DNA from: Mycobacteriales bacterium
GTDB taxonomy: Bacteria > Actinomycetota > Actinomycetes > JAFAQI01 > DASSKL01
Length of the DNA: 64,000 bases
NCBI GenBank assembly: GCA_035690485.1
Contig: DASSKL010000071.1
Location: 31,453 to 95,452 of the forward strand
Reading direction: 5' to 3'
The notes below the pieces were generated by a model. It did no database searches. It saw only the letters and a list, made by a program, of their open reading frames with translations, and had not been told where the DNA came from. The position numbers were made by a program, and so were the translations under genes. Below, one piece after another: positions 33,600 through 41,967 of the stretch (positions within the stretch are counted from its first letter, which is position 1; each line of letters starts with the position of its first letter).

Positions 33600-34886
33600 A
33601 TGACCACGATGCAAGGTGTGTCCAGGGGGTCTGTACGCCGGCTGCTCGTCGCGCTGTCGTTGCCGACCCTGGGCTTGGCTTTCGCCCTCAGCCTGCTGAC
33701 GACCTACGGCCCGGTGATTCTGGTCCGGATCACCGACTCACCGGCGCACGTGGGGGCGTTGATCGGCGGCGAGGGTGCGTTCGCCCTGGCGGTCCCGGTG
33801 CTCGCCGGAATGCTGTCCGACCGGATGCCCGCGACGCGGTTCGGGCGGCGGCTGCCCCTCGTGCTCGTCGGTGCGCCGCTGCTGACCCTCGGGCTGCTGC
33901 TGCTGCCCTTCGCGTCGACCTATGACGTCGCGGGCATGGCCGTGCTCGCGTTCTTCGTCGGCTACTACCTCTACTACCCGCCCTACCGCGCCATGTACGC
34001 CGACCTGCTGCCGATCGAGATGCTGCCGCGGGCGCAGTCGACGCAGGCGATCGCCCGTGGCGCGGGTCTCGGTGGGGCGCTGCTGGTCGGCGCGCTGCTG
34101 CTGGCGGTGTGGGCGCCGCTCCCGTTCATCGTCGGCGCTTTCGTGCTGGTGGCGGGCAGCTTCGGGCTGGTACCGGCGTTGGGCCGCGGCAGGGCGCGGA
34201 CCGCGGGCGACGCGACGTCCCCCGACGCGGCCGCCCAGGCGGCGTCCGTGCGCGACCTGCTGCTGCGCCACCGCCCGATGCGCACGTTCGCGGCGGCCAA
34301 CGCGTTGTGGGAGCTCAGCTTCACCGGGCTGCGCACGTTCATCGTGCTGTTCGTCGTGCGGGGGCTCGGCCACTCCGCGACGGTTGCCTCTGCGGTGATC
34401 GCGGTGGTCGCCGTCGCCTACGTCGCGGGCGCGCCGCTCGCCGCCCGGCTGGCCGACCGCTACGGCCTGGTGCCGACGATGACGTGGGCCGGGTTGATCT
34501 ACGGCGTCGGGCTGTGCCTCGGCGCCTTCCCCACCACGCTCGCGCCGATGCTCGTGCTGCTGCCGTTCGTCGCGCTCGCGGGGGCCGTGCTCCTGACGCT
34601 GCCCGCGGCGCTGGCGTTCACCGTCTCGCCGCCCGGCGGGGCGGGCACCGCATCCGGGATCATCGACTTCTCGCGGGGCGTCGGCGTGGTGCTCGGCCCG
34701 CTGCTCGTCGGCGCGGCGATCAGTGGCCTGTCGGGCATCTTCTCCGCGACGCACGGCTACGCGGCGATGTGGCCGGTGATCGGTGTTCCCATCCTCGTCT
34801 CGCTGCCCCTGCTCCAGACGCTCGGTGCAGAGCTCCAGGGGTCGGCACAGCGGCCCACCGAGCTCGCCGGCGCCGGTCGCGTGTGA
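33600..34886 (+). CDS. MFS transporter (SLC45/GPH-like)
   Basis: The product is 428 residues with twelve hydrophobic segments. Motif A-like SDRMPATRFGRRLPLVLVG appears after the second helix, and LYYPPYRAMYADLLP lies between helices 4 and 5, as in transporters of the sucrose/GPH-like group. A sugar or hydroxy acid is a reasonable guess but unproven. ATG 33600 follows AGGAG at a long distance; a TTG at 33597 and a second ATG at 33609 are alternatives. Its last codons overlap the L-2-hydroxyglutarate oxidase gene (GTGA), so the two are translationally coupled. Confidence 0.85.
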   Translation: MTTMQGVSRGSVRRLLVALSLPTLGLAFALSLLTTYGPVILVRITDSPAHVGALIGGEGAFALAVPVLAGMLSDRMPATRFGRRLPLVLVGAPLLTLGLLLLPFASTYDVAGMAVLAFFVGYYLYYPPYRAMYADLLPIEMLPRAQSTQAIARGAGLGGALLVGALLLAVWAPLPFIVGAFVLVAGSFGLVPALGRGRARTAGDATSPDAAAQAASVRDLLLRHRPMRTFAAANALWELSFTGLRTFIVLFVVRGLGHSATVASAVIAVVAVAYVAGAPLAARLADRYGLVPTMTWAGLIYGVGLCLGAFPTTLAPMLVLLPFVALAGAVLLTLPAALAFTVSPPGGAGTASGIIDFSRGVGVVLGPLLVGAAISGLSGIFSATHGYAAMWPVIGVPILVSLPLLQTLGAELQGSAQRPTELAGAGRV

Positions 34887-36082
34887 GCCCGCCCGCTGAC
34901 CTGCTGGTCGTCGGCGCGGGCATCGTCGGGCTGGCGACCGCCCGCGCCTGGGCGCTCGCGCATCCCGGCGCCGAGGTCGTCGTCGTCGACAAGGAGCCGG
35001 CGCCGGCGACGCACCAGACCGGGCGCAACAGCGGGGTCGTTCATGCGGGTGTCTACTACCCGCCCGGGTCGCTCAAGGCGCGCCTGTGCACCGAAGGGCG
35101 GGCCAGGCTCGAGGCCTACGCCGCCGCGCGCGGGCTTCCGTACGAACGAGTCGGCAAGGTCGTGGTCGCGACGACGCCGGCCGAGGTCGAAGGCCTGCCC
35201 GAGCTCTTCCGGCGGGCCAGCACCAACGGGGTGCCGGGGGTGCGGCTGCTCACCGCCGACGAGCTGAGCGAGGTGGAGCCGCACGTGCGGGGGCTCGCGG
35301 CGCTGCACTCACCGGCCACCGCGATCACCGACTTTGCCGCCGTGGCGGCGGCGTACGCCGACGACCTCCGCGAATCCGGCGGCCGGGTCGTGCTGCGCTT
35401 CGAGGTCACGGCCATCGAGCAGCGGCACGACAGGGCCGTCGTGCGGGCGGCGGACGGGCGGACGGTGGCGGGGCACCGGGTGGTGCTCTGCGCAGGGCTG
35501 TGGTCGGACCGGCTGGCCCGGCTGGCGGGCGACGCCCGCGGGCCGGCGATCGTGCCGTTCCGGGGCGACTACTTCCGGCTGGCCGAGGACCGGCGCGAGC
35601 TCGTGCGCGGGCTCGTCTACCCGGTGCCCGACCCCCGCTACCCGTTCCTCGGCGTGCACCTGACCCGCACCGTGCACGGCGACGTGCTGGTCGGGCCCAA
35701 CGCCGTGCTGGCGCCGGGGCGGGAGGGCTACCGGCTGGCCGCGGCGCGGCCGCGGGAGCTGCTCGGCGTGCTGCGCGAACCGGGCTTCCGGCGCCTCGCC
35801 CGCGTGCACTGGCGTACCGGCGCCCGAGAGCTGTGGCAGTCGATGTCACCCGCCGCCTTCGCTGCGGCTGCACGCAGGTTCGTGCCGGAGCTCACCGCCG
35901 CCGACCTGCAGAGGGCGCCCGCCGGCATCCGCGCCCAGGCGCTCGACGATGACGGCACGCTGGTCGACGACTTCCGCATCAGCCGGGTCGGGCGGGTCGT
36001 TGCGATCCGGAACGCGCCGTCGCCGGCCGCCACCTCGTCGATCGCGCTCGCCGACGAGATCGTCCGTCGGCTGTCCTCCTGA
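34883..36082 (+). CDS. lhgO: L-2-hydroxyglutarate oxidase (FAD-dependent)
   Basis: The product is 399 residues. FAD-binding GAGIVGLATARAW near the N-terminus and THQTGRNSGVVHAGVYY match the LhgO/DAO family signature; VGKVVVATT, CAGLWSDRLARLAG and the C-terminal AIRNAPSPAATSSIALADEIV follow. The enzyme oxidises L-2-hydroxyglutarate to 2-oxoglutarate, repairing a by-product of central metabolism, and is usually membrane-associated. The GTG start overlaps the stop of the MFS gene by 4 nt, suggesting that gene imports a related hydroxy acid. Another DAO-family oxidase could share much of this pattern. Confidence 0.85.
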   Translation: MSPPADLLVVGAGIVGLATARAWALAHPGAEVVVVDKEPAPATHQTGRNSGVVHAGVYYPPGSLKARLCTEGRARLEAYAAARGLPYERVGKVVVATTPAEVEGLPELFRRASTNGVPGVRLLTADELSEVEPHVRGLAALHSPATAITDFAAVAAAYADDLRESGGRVVLRFEVTAIEQRHDRAVVRAADGRTVAGHRVVLCAGLWSDRLARLAGDARGPAIVPFRGDYFRLAEDRRELVRGLVYPVPDPRYPFLGVHLTRTVHGDVLVGPNAVLAPGREGYRLAAARPRELLGVLREPGFRRLARVHWRTGARELWQSMSPAAFAAAARRFVPELTAADLQRAPAGIRAQALDDDGTLVDDFRISRVGRVVAIRNAPSPAATSSIALADEIVRRLSS

Positions 36083-36227
36083 CGGCACCGATCGAGGCAC
36101 CTCACCCGGGGTCGTCCTTTCGGTCCACTTTCGGCCGACCCGCCCCTGCGTAGCGCTTCCACTACCTAGCGTTGGTGGCCGGAGGGGACGAGCCCGGTAA
36201 TTCCAGTCCGAAGGACGCAACAGCCTC

Positions 36228-37892
36228 ATGCGCAACCTGCGGCGACTCGCTGCTGCCCTGACCGTCTTGGCGACCACCATCGGGGGCGGCACGGGTCTGG
36301 CAGAGGCAGCCACCGGTCCAGACGTGTCCGCCTGGCAGCATCCGCACGACCAGCCGATCAACTGGGCTGCCGTGCGTAGTGCCGGCCACACGTTCGCCTT
36401 CATCAAGGGCACCGAGGGCACGGCCTACGTCAACCCCTGGCTGGCCCGCGACCGCGCCGGGGCAGCCTCGGCGGGGCTGGCCCGCGGGTCCTACCACTTC
36501 GCCAGCCCGTCTCGGCCGGTGCGGCAGAGCGCCCTGGCCCAGGCCCACTACTACGTCGACAACACGGGCAAGCACAACGCGCCGGGCGACCTGCCTCCGG
36601 TCCTCGACCTCGAGGTGACCGGTGGCCTGCCCGCCCCGCAGCTCGTGACCTGGGCCGCGACGTGGCTGCAGGAGGTGCGGCACCTCACCGGCCGGCAGCC
36701 GATCATCTACACCTACCCGGGCTTCTGGCAGCACCAGATGTGGAACAGCGCCGCGCTGCGCGGCTACCGCCTCTGGCTGGCCAGCTACACCGACCGCCAC
36801 AAGGTCAAGATCCCCGGCAAGTGGGGCAAGTGGACGCTCTGGCAGTACACCGACCGCGGCCGCGTCCCCGGCATCCCGACGCCGGCGGACATCTCGGTCG
36901 GCAGCATCGACGGGCTCGCGGTGCCGACGCCGCCCGGGCCGCCGCCGGGGAGCCCGACGGGCAACATCGACAGCATCCATCGGGTGCCCGGCGGGCTGCA
37001 GGTCAGCGGCTGGGCCCTCGACCCCGACACCGACAAGCCGGTCGGGGTGCGCACCTACGTCGACGGCAGCCGGCAGGACCGCCTCACCGCCGACCAGCCG
37101 TCGCCCGACCTGACCAAGCGGTTCCCCGACAAGGGTGACAAGCACCGGTTCAGCACCCTCGTGCACGTCGCCGACGGCACCCACGTCGTCTGCGTCATGG
37201 CCGACAACGTCGGCCCCGGGCGCGACCAGGAGGTCGGTTGCCAGTCGGTCGACGCCAGCGCGGCGCCGTACGGCGAACTCGACGCCCTCCAGCAGCAGCC
37301 CGGCGGCGTGCAGGTCAGCGGGTGGGCGATCGACCCCGACTCCACCGAGCCGGTGCCGATCCACGTCTACGTCGACGGGCACCTGTTCTGGACCGCGACC
37401 GCCGACGACCCGCGCCCCGACGTGGCGTCGGCGCACCCGGCGTACGGCGGTGACCGCGGCTTCACGATCAACGTGCCGGTGGCGGCCGGCGCCACCCGCC
37501 GGGTCTGCGTCTACGCGATCAACGTCGGCCCGGGGCGGGGCAACCCGGCCCTCGACTGCAAGAAGATCACCTTGTCGACGAGGTCGGTCGGCCGTATCGA
37601 CGGCGTCGCCAAGACTCCCGACGGGCTGTACGTGCGCGGCTGGTCGCTGGACAAGGACACCAACCTGCCGCAGTGGGTGCACGCGTACGTCGATGGCCGC
37701 CTCGTCGACGCGATGTGGGCCTACAAGGGCCGGCCCGACGTGGGCGACCTGCACGACGGCTACGGCGTCTTCCACGGTTTCGAGGCCGTGCTGCCCTGGC
37801 CGAAGGACGGCAAGGCGCACCGGCTCTGCCTCTACCCGATCAACGAGGGCGCGGGCGCGGGACACTCCTCGCTGGGCTGCCACACCTACTGA
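36228..37892 (+). CDS. Secreted GH25-family lysozyme with three C-terminal tandem repeats
   Basis: The product is 554 residues. Signal peptide at 1-28 (MRNLRRLAAALTVLATT, cleaved near AEA). The GH25 muramidase domain spans ~30-235, with the catalytic pair expected at Asp127 and Glu129 in PPVLDLEVTG and Asp32 in GPDVSAWQ; YTYPGFWQ and LASYTDRH follow. Three similar repeats of ~104 residues (about 245-348, 349-454, 455-554) each open like GxIDxxxxxPGGxQVSGWAxDP and contain YVDG and a Cys near NVGPGR or INEGAG. Such repeats probably bind the cell wall or form a stalk. The enzyme would cleave peptidoglycan. The stretch 36083-36227 shows no riboswitch I can recognise. Confidence 0.9.
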   Translation: MRNLRRLAAALTVLATTIGGGTGLAEAATGPDVSAWQHPHDQPINWAAVRSAGHTFAFIKGTEGTAYVNPWLARDRAGAASAGLARGSYHFASPSRPVRQSALAQAHYYVDNTGKHNAPGDLPPVLDLEVTGGLPAPQLVTWAATWLQEVRHLTGRQPIIYTYPGFWQHQMWNSAALRGYRLWLASYTDRHKVKIPGKWGKWTLWQYTDRGRVPGIPTPADISVGSIDGLAVPTPPGPPPGSPTGNIDSIHRVPGGLQVSGWALDPDTDKPVGVRTYVDGSRQDRLTADQPSPDLTKRFPDKGDKHRFSTLVHVADGTHVVCVMADNVGPGRDQEVGCQSVDASAAPYGELDALQQQPGGVQVSGWAIDPDSTEPVPIHVYVDGHLFWTATADDPRPDVASAHPAYGGDRGFTINVPVAAGATRRVCVYAINVGPGRGNPALDCKKITLSTRSVGRIDGVAKTPDGLYVRGWSLDKDTNLPQWVHAYVDGRLVDAMWAYKGRPDVGDLHDGYGVFHGFEAVLPWPKDGKAHRLCLYPINEGAGAGHSSLGCHTY

Positions 37893-37937
37893 GCCCGCCG
37901 GAAGGCGCGGGAAGGGTTGCGGCGGCAGTAGCGTTGT

Positions 37938-37959
37938 AGTCGTTGCACTCGCAACTACT
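37938..37959. promoter_or_regulatory. 22-bp imperfect palindrome, candidate operator before the pirin gene
   Basis: AGTCGTTGC-ACTC-GCAACTACT (37938-37959) has 9-bp arms with one mismatch and lies 12 nt before the pirin ATG, overlapping the probable transcript start. The TTGC...GCAA core is typical of MarR-family sites. No marR gene is nearby. Confidence 0.5.
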
Positions 37960-37971
37960 TGAGGAGCGCCC

Positions 37972-38925
37972 ATGCCTGCCGTCACCGCCGACACCATGAC
38001 CCTGCCGCGCCTCGCCGACCCCACGCTCGGCGACGTCGAGCGGCCGGTGCGCTCGGTCACCACCGCGCCCAAGGGCTACGAGGGCGAAGGCTTCCCCGTG
38101 CGCCGGGCCTTCGCCGGCGTCACCCTGGCCGACCTCGACCCCTTCGTCCACATGGACCAGATGGGCGAGGTCGACTACGCGCCGGGCGAGCCCAAGGGCA
38201 CCTCCTGGCATCCGCACCGCGGCTTCGAGACCGTCACCTACATGATCGAGGGGACGTTCCAGCACCAGGACTCTCACGGCGGCGGCGGCGTCATCACCGA
38301 CGGCGCCACCCAATGGATGACCGCCGGCCGGGGGATCCTGCACATCGAGACCCCGCCGGAGGAGCTGGTGGTCTCCGGTGGCCTGTTCCACGGCGTCCAG
38401 CTGTGGGTCAACCTGCCGGCCGCGGACAAGATGTCGGCGCCGCGCTACCAGAGCCTCGAGGGCGGCGAGGTCGCTCTCGTCTCCTCGCCGGACGGCGGTG
38501 CGCTGGTGCGGATCATCGCCGGCGACGTTGCGGGCCACCGCGGACCGGGCTCGACCCACACGCCGATCAGCGTCGTGCACGCGACCGTGGCGCCGGGTGC
38601 CCGGCTGTCGCTGCCCTGGCGGGCCGACTTCAACGCGCTCGTCTACGTGCTCGCCGGCACGGGCACGGTCGGCGTCAAGGGCCAACCGGTGCAGTCCGGT
38701 CAGCTCGCGGTCTACGGTGCCGGCGACTACCTCACGGTCGGCGGCACCGGCACCGAGCCGCTCGAGGTGCTCGTCCTCGGCGGCCGGCCGATCCGCGAGC
38801 CGGTTGCGGCCTACGGCCCGTTCGTCATGAACACCCGCGCCGAGCTCGTCCAGGCGGTCGAGGACTACCAGGCCGGGCGGCTCGGGGTGATCCCGCCCGA
38901 CGCCCTGATGCCGCACACCGTCTGA
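37972..38925 (+). CDS. Pirin family protein
   Basis: The product is 317 residues. The double-cupin pirin signature is visible: PHRGFETVTYMIEGTFQHQDS holds metal-binding His residues, and WMTAGRGILHIETP follows with His and Glu. The N-terminus VRRAFAGVTLADLDPFVHMDQMG is the usual first strand. Bacterial pirins bind Fe/Ni and often act as quercetinases or redox sensors; role here unknown. RBS GAGGAG lies 6 nt before ATG 37972. A strong hairpin (38939-38970) follows the stop. Confidence 0.9.
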   Translation: MPAVTADTMTLPRLADPTLGDVERPVRSVTTAPKGYEGEGFPVRRAFAGVTLADLDPFVHMDQMGEVDYAPGEPKGTSWHPHRGFETVTYMIEGTFQHQDSHGGGGVITDGATQWMTAGRGILHIETPPEELVVSGGLFHGVQLWVNLPAADKMSAPRYQSLEGGEVALVSSPDGGALVRIIAGDVAGHRGPGSTHTPISVVHATVAPGARLSLPWRADFNALVYVLAGTGTVGVKGQPVQSGQLAVYGAGDYLTVGGTGTEPLEVLVLGGRPIREPVAAYGPFVMNTRAELVQAVEDYQAGRLGVIPPDALMPHTV

Positions 38926-38938
38926 GCGACCCCACTGC

Positions 38939-38970
38939 GTCGAGGGTGCCGGTGATCCGGCACCCTTGAC
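38939..38970 (+). terminator. Strong stem-loop after the pirin gene
   Basis: GTCGAGGGTGCCGG (38939-38952), loop TGAT, then CCGGCACCCTTGAC (38957-38970) gives a 14-bp stem with one G-T pair and no T-tract, the form common among actinobacterial intrinsic terminators. It lies between pirin and the MMPL gene, 17 nt before the latter's GTG. Confidence 0.75.
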
Positions 38971-38987
38971 GCCATGGGGGGCGCCGC

Positions 38988-41198
38988 GTGACCACCCTCG
39001 CCCGCTGGTGCCTCCGGCACCGGCTGATCATCGTCGTCAGCTGGTTCGTCGGAGTCGTCGTGCTGGCCGGGCTCGCGCGCGCGGTCGGGTCCGACTTCCG
39101 CAACAACGCCGGCCTGCCGGGCACCGACTCGCAGGCGGCGTTCGACCTGCTCCACCGCGCCTTCCCCAGCCAGGCCGGCGACACCGACACGATCGTGTGG
39201 CGGGCGACCGGCGCGCCGGTCACCTCGGCCGAGGTGCGCGGGGTCGTCGAGCCGATGCTCGACCGCATCGCCCACGCGCCGCACGTGGTCACGCTGGTCT
39301 CGCCGTACGCCGCCACGCTCGGGCCCCAGGTCTCCGCCGACGGCCACACGGCGTTCGCGACGCTGACGTTCGACGAGCGCGCGCCGCAGCTGCCGCCGCC
39401 GGTGGTGCGGCAGATCGTCGACACGGCGCGGGCGATCGACCGGCCGGGGCTGCAGGTCGAGCTGACCGGTGCGGCCATCTCCAGTATCGAGCGGACCGGC
39501 GGTCAGCTCAGCGAAGGCATCGGCCTGGTCGCGGCCGCCGTCATCCTGCTCCTGGCGTTCGGGTCGCTGTTCGGCATGCTGATGCCGATCATCGCGGCGG
39601 TCTTCGCGCTCGGCGCGGCGATCCCGACGATCACCCTGCTCTCGCACGTGATCGCCGTCGCCCAGTTCGCCCCGGAGCTCGGCGGGCTGATCGGCCTCGG
39701 TGTCGGCATCGACTACGCGCTGTTCATCCTCACGCGGCACCGACGCGGGCTGCAGTCCGGTCACGACGTCGAGTCGTCGGGCGCGACCGCGATGAACACC
39801 TCCGGCCGCGCGGTGCTCTTCGCCGGCGGCACGGTCTGCATCGCGATGCTCGGCATGTTCGTGCTCGGGGTCAGCTTCCTGTACGGCGTGGCCGTGGCCG
39901 CCTCCCTCACGGTGGTGTTCACGATGGCCGCGTCGGTCACGCTGCTGCCCGCGCTGCTGGGCTTCCTCGGGCCGCGGGTGTTGTCGCGGCGCGAACGCCG
40001 CCGGCTGGCCGCCGAGGGGCCCGTGGACGAGGAGCTGTCCGGAGCCTGGCTGCGCTGGGCGCGGTGGGTCGACCGCCACCCCGCGGTGCTGACGGCCGTC
40101 GCGCTGGCGGTGATGGCCACCCTCATGACGCCGTACTTCTTCATGCGGCTCGGCTCGGCCGACCAGGGCAACGAGCCCACCTCGCACACCAGCCGCCGGG
40201 CCTACGACTTGCTCGCGGCCGGCTTCGGTCCCGGCTTCAACGGCCCGCTGCTGCTGGCCGCCGACCTGCGCGACGGGTCCGCGCTCGGCCGCTTCGACAC
40301 GCTGGTCACCGAGGCCCGAGGCGCACCGGGGGTCGCGGCCGTCAGCCCCGTGCTGCCCGCGCCCGGCGGCCACGCCGCGATCGCGCTCGTCTACCCGACG
40401 ACGAGCCCGCAGTCGGTGCAGACCGCGGATCTGCTCCACCGGCTGCGCGGCCGCTACGTCCCGGTGGCCGAGCGCGGCGGGCACGTCCTCGTGCACATCG
40501 GCGGCACGACCGCGGTCTACGCCGACTTCGCCACCGTGCTGTCCGGCAAGATCCCGATCTTCGTCGGCGTGGTCGTCGCGCTGTCCGTCGTACTCCTCGT
40601 CGTCGCGTTCCGCAGCCTGGCCGTGCCACTCACCGGCGCGCTCATGAACCTGCTGTCCGCAGCCGCCGGCTTCGGGATCATGACCGCGGTGTTCCAGTTC
40701 GGCTGGGGTGCCTCGCTGTTCGGGGTCGACCGCACCGGTCCGATCGAACCGTTCCTGCCGGTCATGCTGTTCGCGATCCTGTTCGGGCTCTCGATGGACT
40801 ACCAGGTCTTCCTGGTCAGCCGGATGCACGAGGAGTGGCGGCACACCGGCGACAACCAGGCGGCCATCACCCGCGGGCAGGCCGAGACCGGCCGGGTCAT
40901 CACCGCCGCTGCGATGATCATGGTCGCGGTGTTCGTCGCGTTCATCTCCGGCGGCGAGCGGGTCATCGAGGAGATCGGCCTCGGCCTCGCGACCGCGATC
41001 GCCCTCGATGCCCTGGTGATCCGCACCGTGCTGGTGCCGGCCGCTATGCACCTGTTCGGCCGGTGGAACTGGTGGCTGCCGCGGTGGCTCGACCGGATCG
41101 TGCCGCACGTCGCCATCGACCCGCCCGAAGACGACGAAGCCGGCGCAGTAGGTTGCCGCCATGTCAGCAGAGCAGCCGTCGGTTCTGGTCAGCCGTGA
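38988..41198 (+). CDS. MMPL-family RND transporter
   Basis: The product is 736 residues, the size of the shorter MMPL proteins. It has the duplicated RND layout: TM1 (LIIVVSWFVGVVVLAGL), a periplasmic porter loop of ~170 residues, then a five-helix group containing GLGVGIDYALFILTRHR with the proton-relay Asp-Tyr pair; the second half repeats this, with FGLSMDYQVFLVSRMHE. Members move lipids or siderophores to the cell surface in actinobacteria. GTG 38988 begins with a GGGGGG site upstream. Its last 38 nt overlap the start of the enoyl-CoA hydratase gene. The neighbouring acyl-CoA genes suggest a lipid substrate. Confidence 0.92.
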   Translation: MTTLARWCLRHRLIIVVSWFVGVVVLAGLARAVGSDFRNNAGLPGTDSQAAFDLLHRAFPSQAGDTDTIVWRATGAPVTSAEVRGVVEPMLDRIAHAPHVVTLVSPYAATLGPQVSADGHTAFATLTFDERAPQLPPPVVRQIVDTARAIDRPGLQVELTGAAISSIERTGGQLSEGIGLVAAAVILLLAFGSLFGMLMPIIAAVFALGAAIPTITLLSHVIAVAQFAPELGGLIGLGVGIDYALFILTRHRRGLQSGHDVESSGATAMNTSGRAVLFAGGTVCIAMLGMFVLGVSFLYGVAVAASLTVVFTMAASVTLLPALLGFLGPRVLSRRERRRLAAEGPVDEELSGAWLRWARWVDRHPAVLTAVALAVMATLMTPYFFMRLGSADQGNEPTSHTSRRAYDLLAAGFGPGFNGPLLLAADLRDGSALGRFDTLVTEARGAPGVAAVSPVLPAPGGHAAIALVYPTTSPQSVQTADLLHRLRGRYVPVAERGGHVLVHIGGTTAVYADFATVLSGKIPIFVGVVVALSVVLLVVAFRSLAVPLTGALMNLLSAAAGFGIMTAVFQFGWGASLFGVDRTGPIEPFLPVMLFAILFGLSMDYQVFLVSRMHEEWRHTGDNQAAITRGQAETGRVITAAAMIMVAVFVAFISGGERVIEEIGLGLATAIALDALVIRTVLVPAAMHLFGRWNWWLPRWLDRIVPHVAIDPPEDDEAGAVGCRHVSRAAVGSGQP
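41149..41154 (+). promoter_or_regulatory. TAGGTT -10 box, leaderless arrangement
   Basis: TAGGTT lies inside the MMPL coding sequence, 6 nt before ATG 41161 of the enoyl-CoA hydratase gene, the spacing expected when transcription begins at the start codon. Confidence 0.5.
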
Positions 41199-41955
41199 CG
41201 CGGGCGTCGTCACCGTCACGCTCAACCGGCCGCACAAGAAGAACGCGATCGACGGCGTCACCTGGGGCCTGCTGCAGCAGACGTTCGACGAGGTCGAGCG
41301 CAGCCGCGACGACCGGGTCCTCGTCATCACCGGCGCGGGCGGGGACTTCTGCTCCGGGGCGGACCTGACGTCACTGTCGGACGACGACCACGGGTTGCGC
41401 CGGATGCGGCGCATCGGCGACGTCGCGCTGACGCTGCACCGGCTGACCAAGCCCACGATCGCGCGGATCGACGGGGTCGCCGCGGGCGCCGGCATGAACC
41501 TTGCGCTCGGCTGTGACCTCATCGTCGCCTCCGACCGCTCCCGGTTCGCGGAGATCTTCGCTAAGCGCGGGCTCTCGGTCGACTTCGGTGGGTCGTGGCT
41601 GCTGCCGAGGCTGATCGGCCTGCACAGGGCCAAGGAGCTGTGCCTGCTCGCGGACATCATCAGCGCTCAGCAGGCCGCCGACATGGGTCTGGTCAACCGG
41701 GTGGTCCCGGTCGACCAGCTCGACGAGGTGGTGGGCGACTGGGCGAGCCGGCTCGCCTCCGGCCCACCGATCGCGCTTATGTCGACGAAGCGCCTGCTGA
41801 ACAACGCGTTCGAGGTGACGATGGAGCAGGCGCTCGACGACGAGGCCCGCACGCAGACCGCCAACTTCGGCACCGAGGACACCGTCGAGGCGTTCGCCGC
41901 GTTCGCGGCCAAGCGAGAGCCGACGTTCACCGGAAAGCCGATCACCGCGCGCTGA
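41161..41955 (+). CDS. Enoyl-CoA hydratase/isomerase family protein
   Basis: The product is 264 residues. TLNRPHKKNAID, TGAGGDFCSGADLTS and DGVAAGAGMNLALGCDLIVAS are the crotonase motifs. The catalytic loop reads RGLSVDFGGSWLLPR, with Asp at the second acid position, as in several actinobacterial EchA proteins. It acts on an enoyl-CoA in fatty acid, steroid or aromatic breakdown. ATG 41161 lies within the last 38 nt of the MMPL gene and has its own TAGGTT box. The acyl-CoA ligase follows after 12 nt, so the two probably form one transcript. Confidence 0.92.
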   Translation: MSAEQPSVLVSRDAGVVTVTLNRPHKKNAIDGVTWGLLQQTFDEVERSRDDRVLVITGAGGDFCSGADLTSLSDDDHGLRRMRRIGDVALTLHRLTKPTIARIDGVAAGAGMNLALGCDLIVASDRSRFAEIFAKRGLSVDFGGSWLLPRLIGLHRAKELCLLADIISAQQAADMGLVNRVVPVDQLDEVVGDWASRLASGPPIALMSTKRLLNNAFEVTMEQALDDEARTQTANFGTEDTVEAFAAFAAKREPTFTGKPITAR

Positions 41956-41967
41956 GGAGCCGCCGAC

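Noticed and set aside
36083..36227. Possible c-di-AMP (ydaO) riboswitch upstream of the GH25 lysozyme gene
   Set aside because: Such elements often precede wall hydrolases in actinomycetes, but the conserved core sequences and length are not seen here.
38865..41660. A 931-codon open frame on the minus strand opposite pirin and MMPL
   Set aside because: High-GC antisense shadow: the plus-strand frames encode clear pirin and MMPL motifs, while this frame is Arg/Gly/His-rich with no motif.
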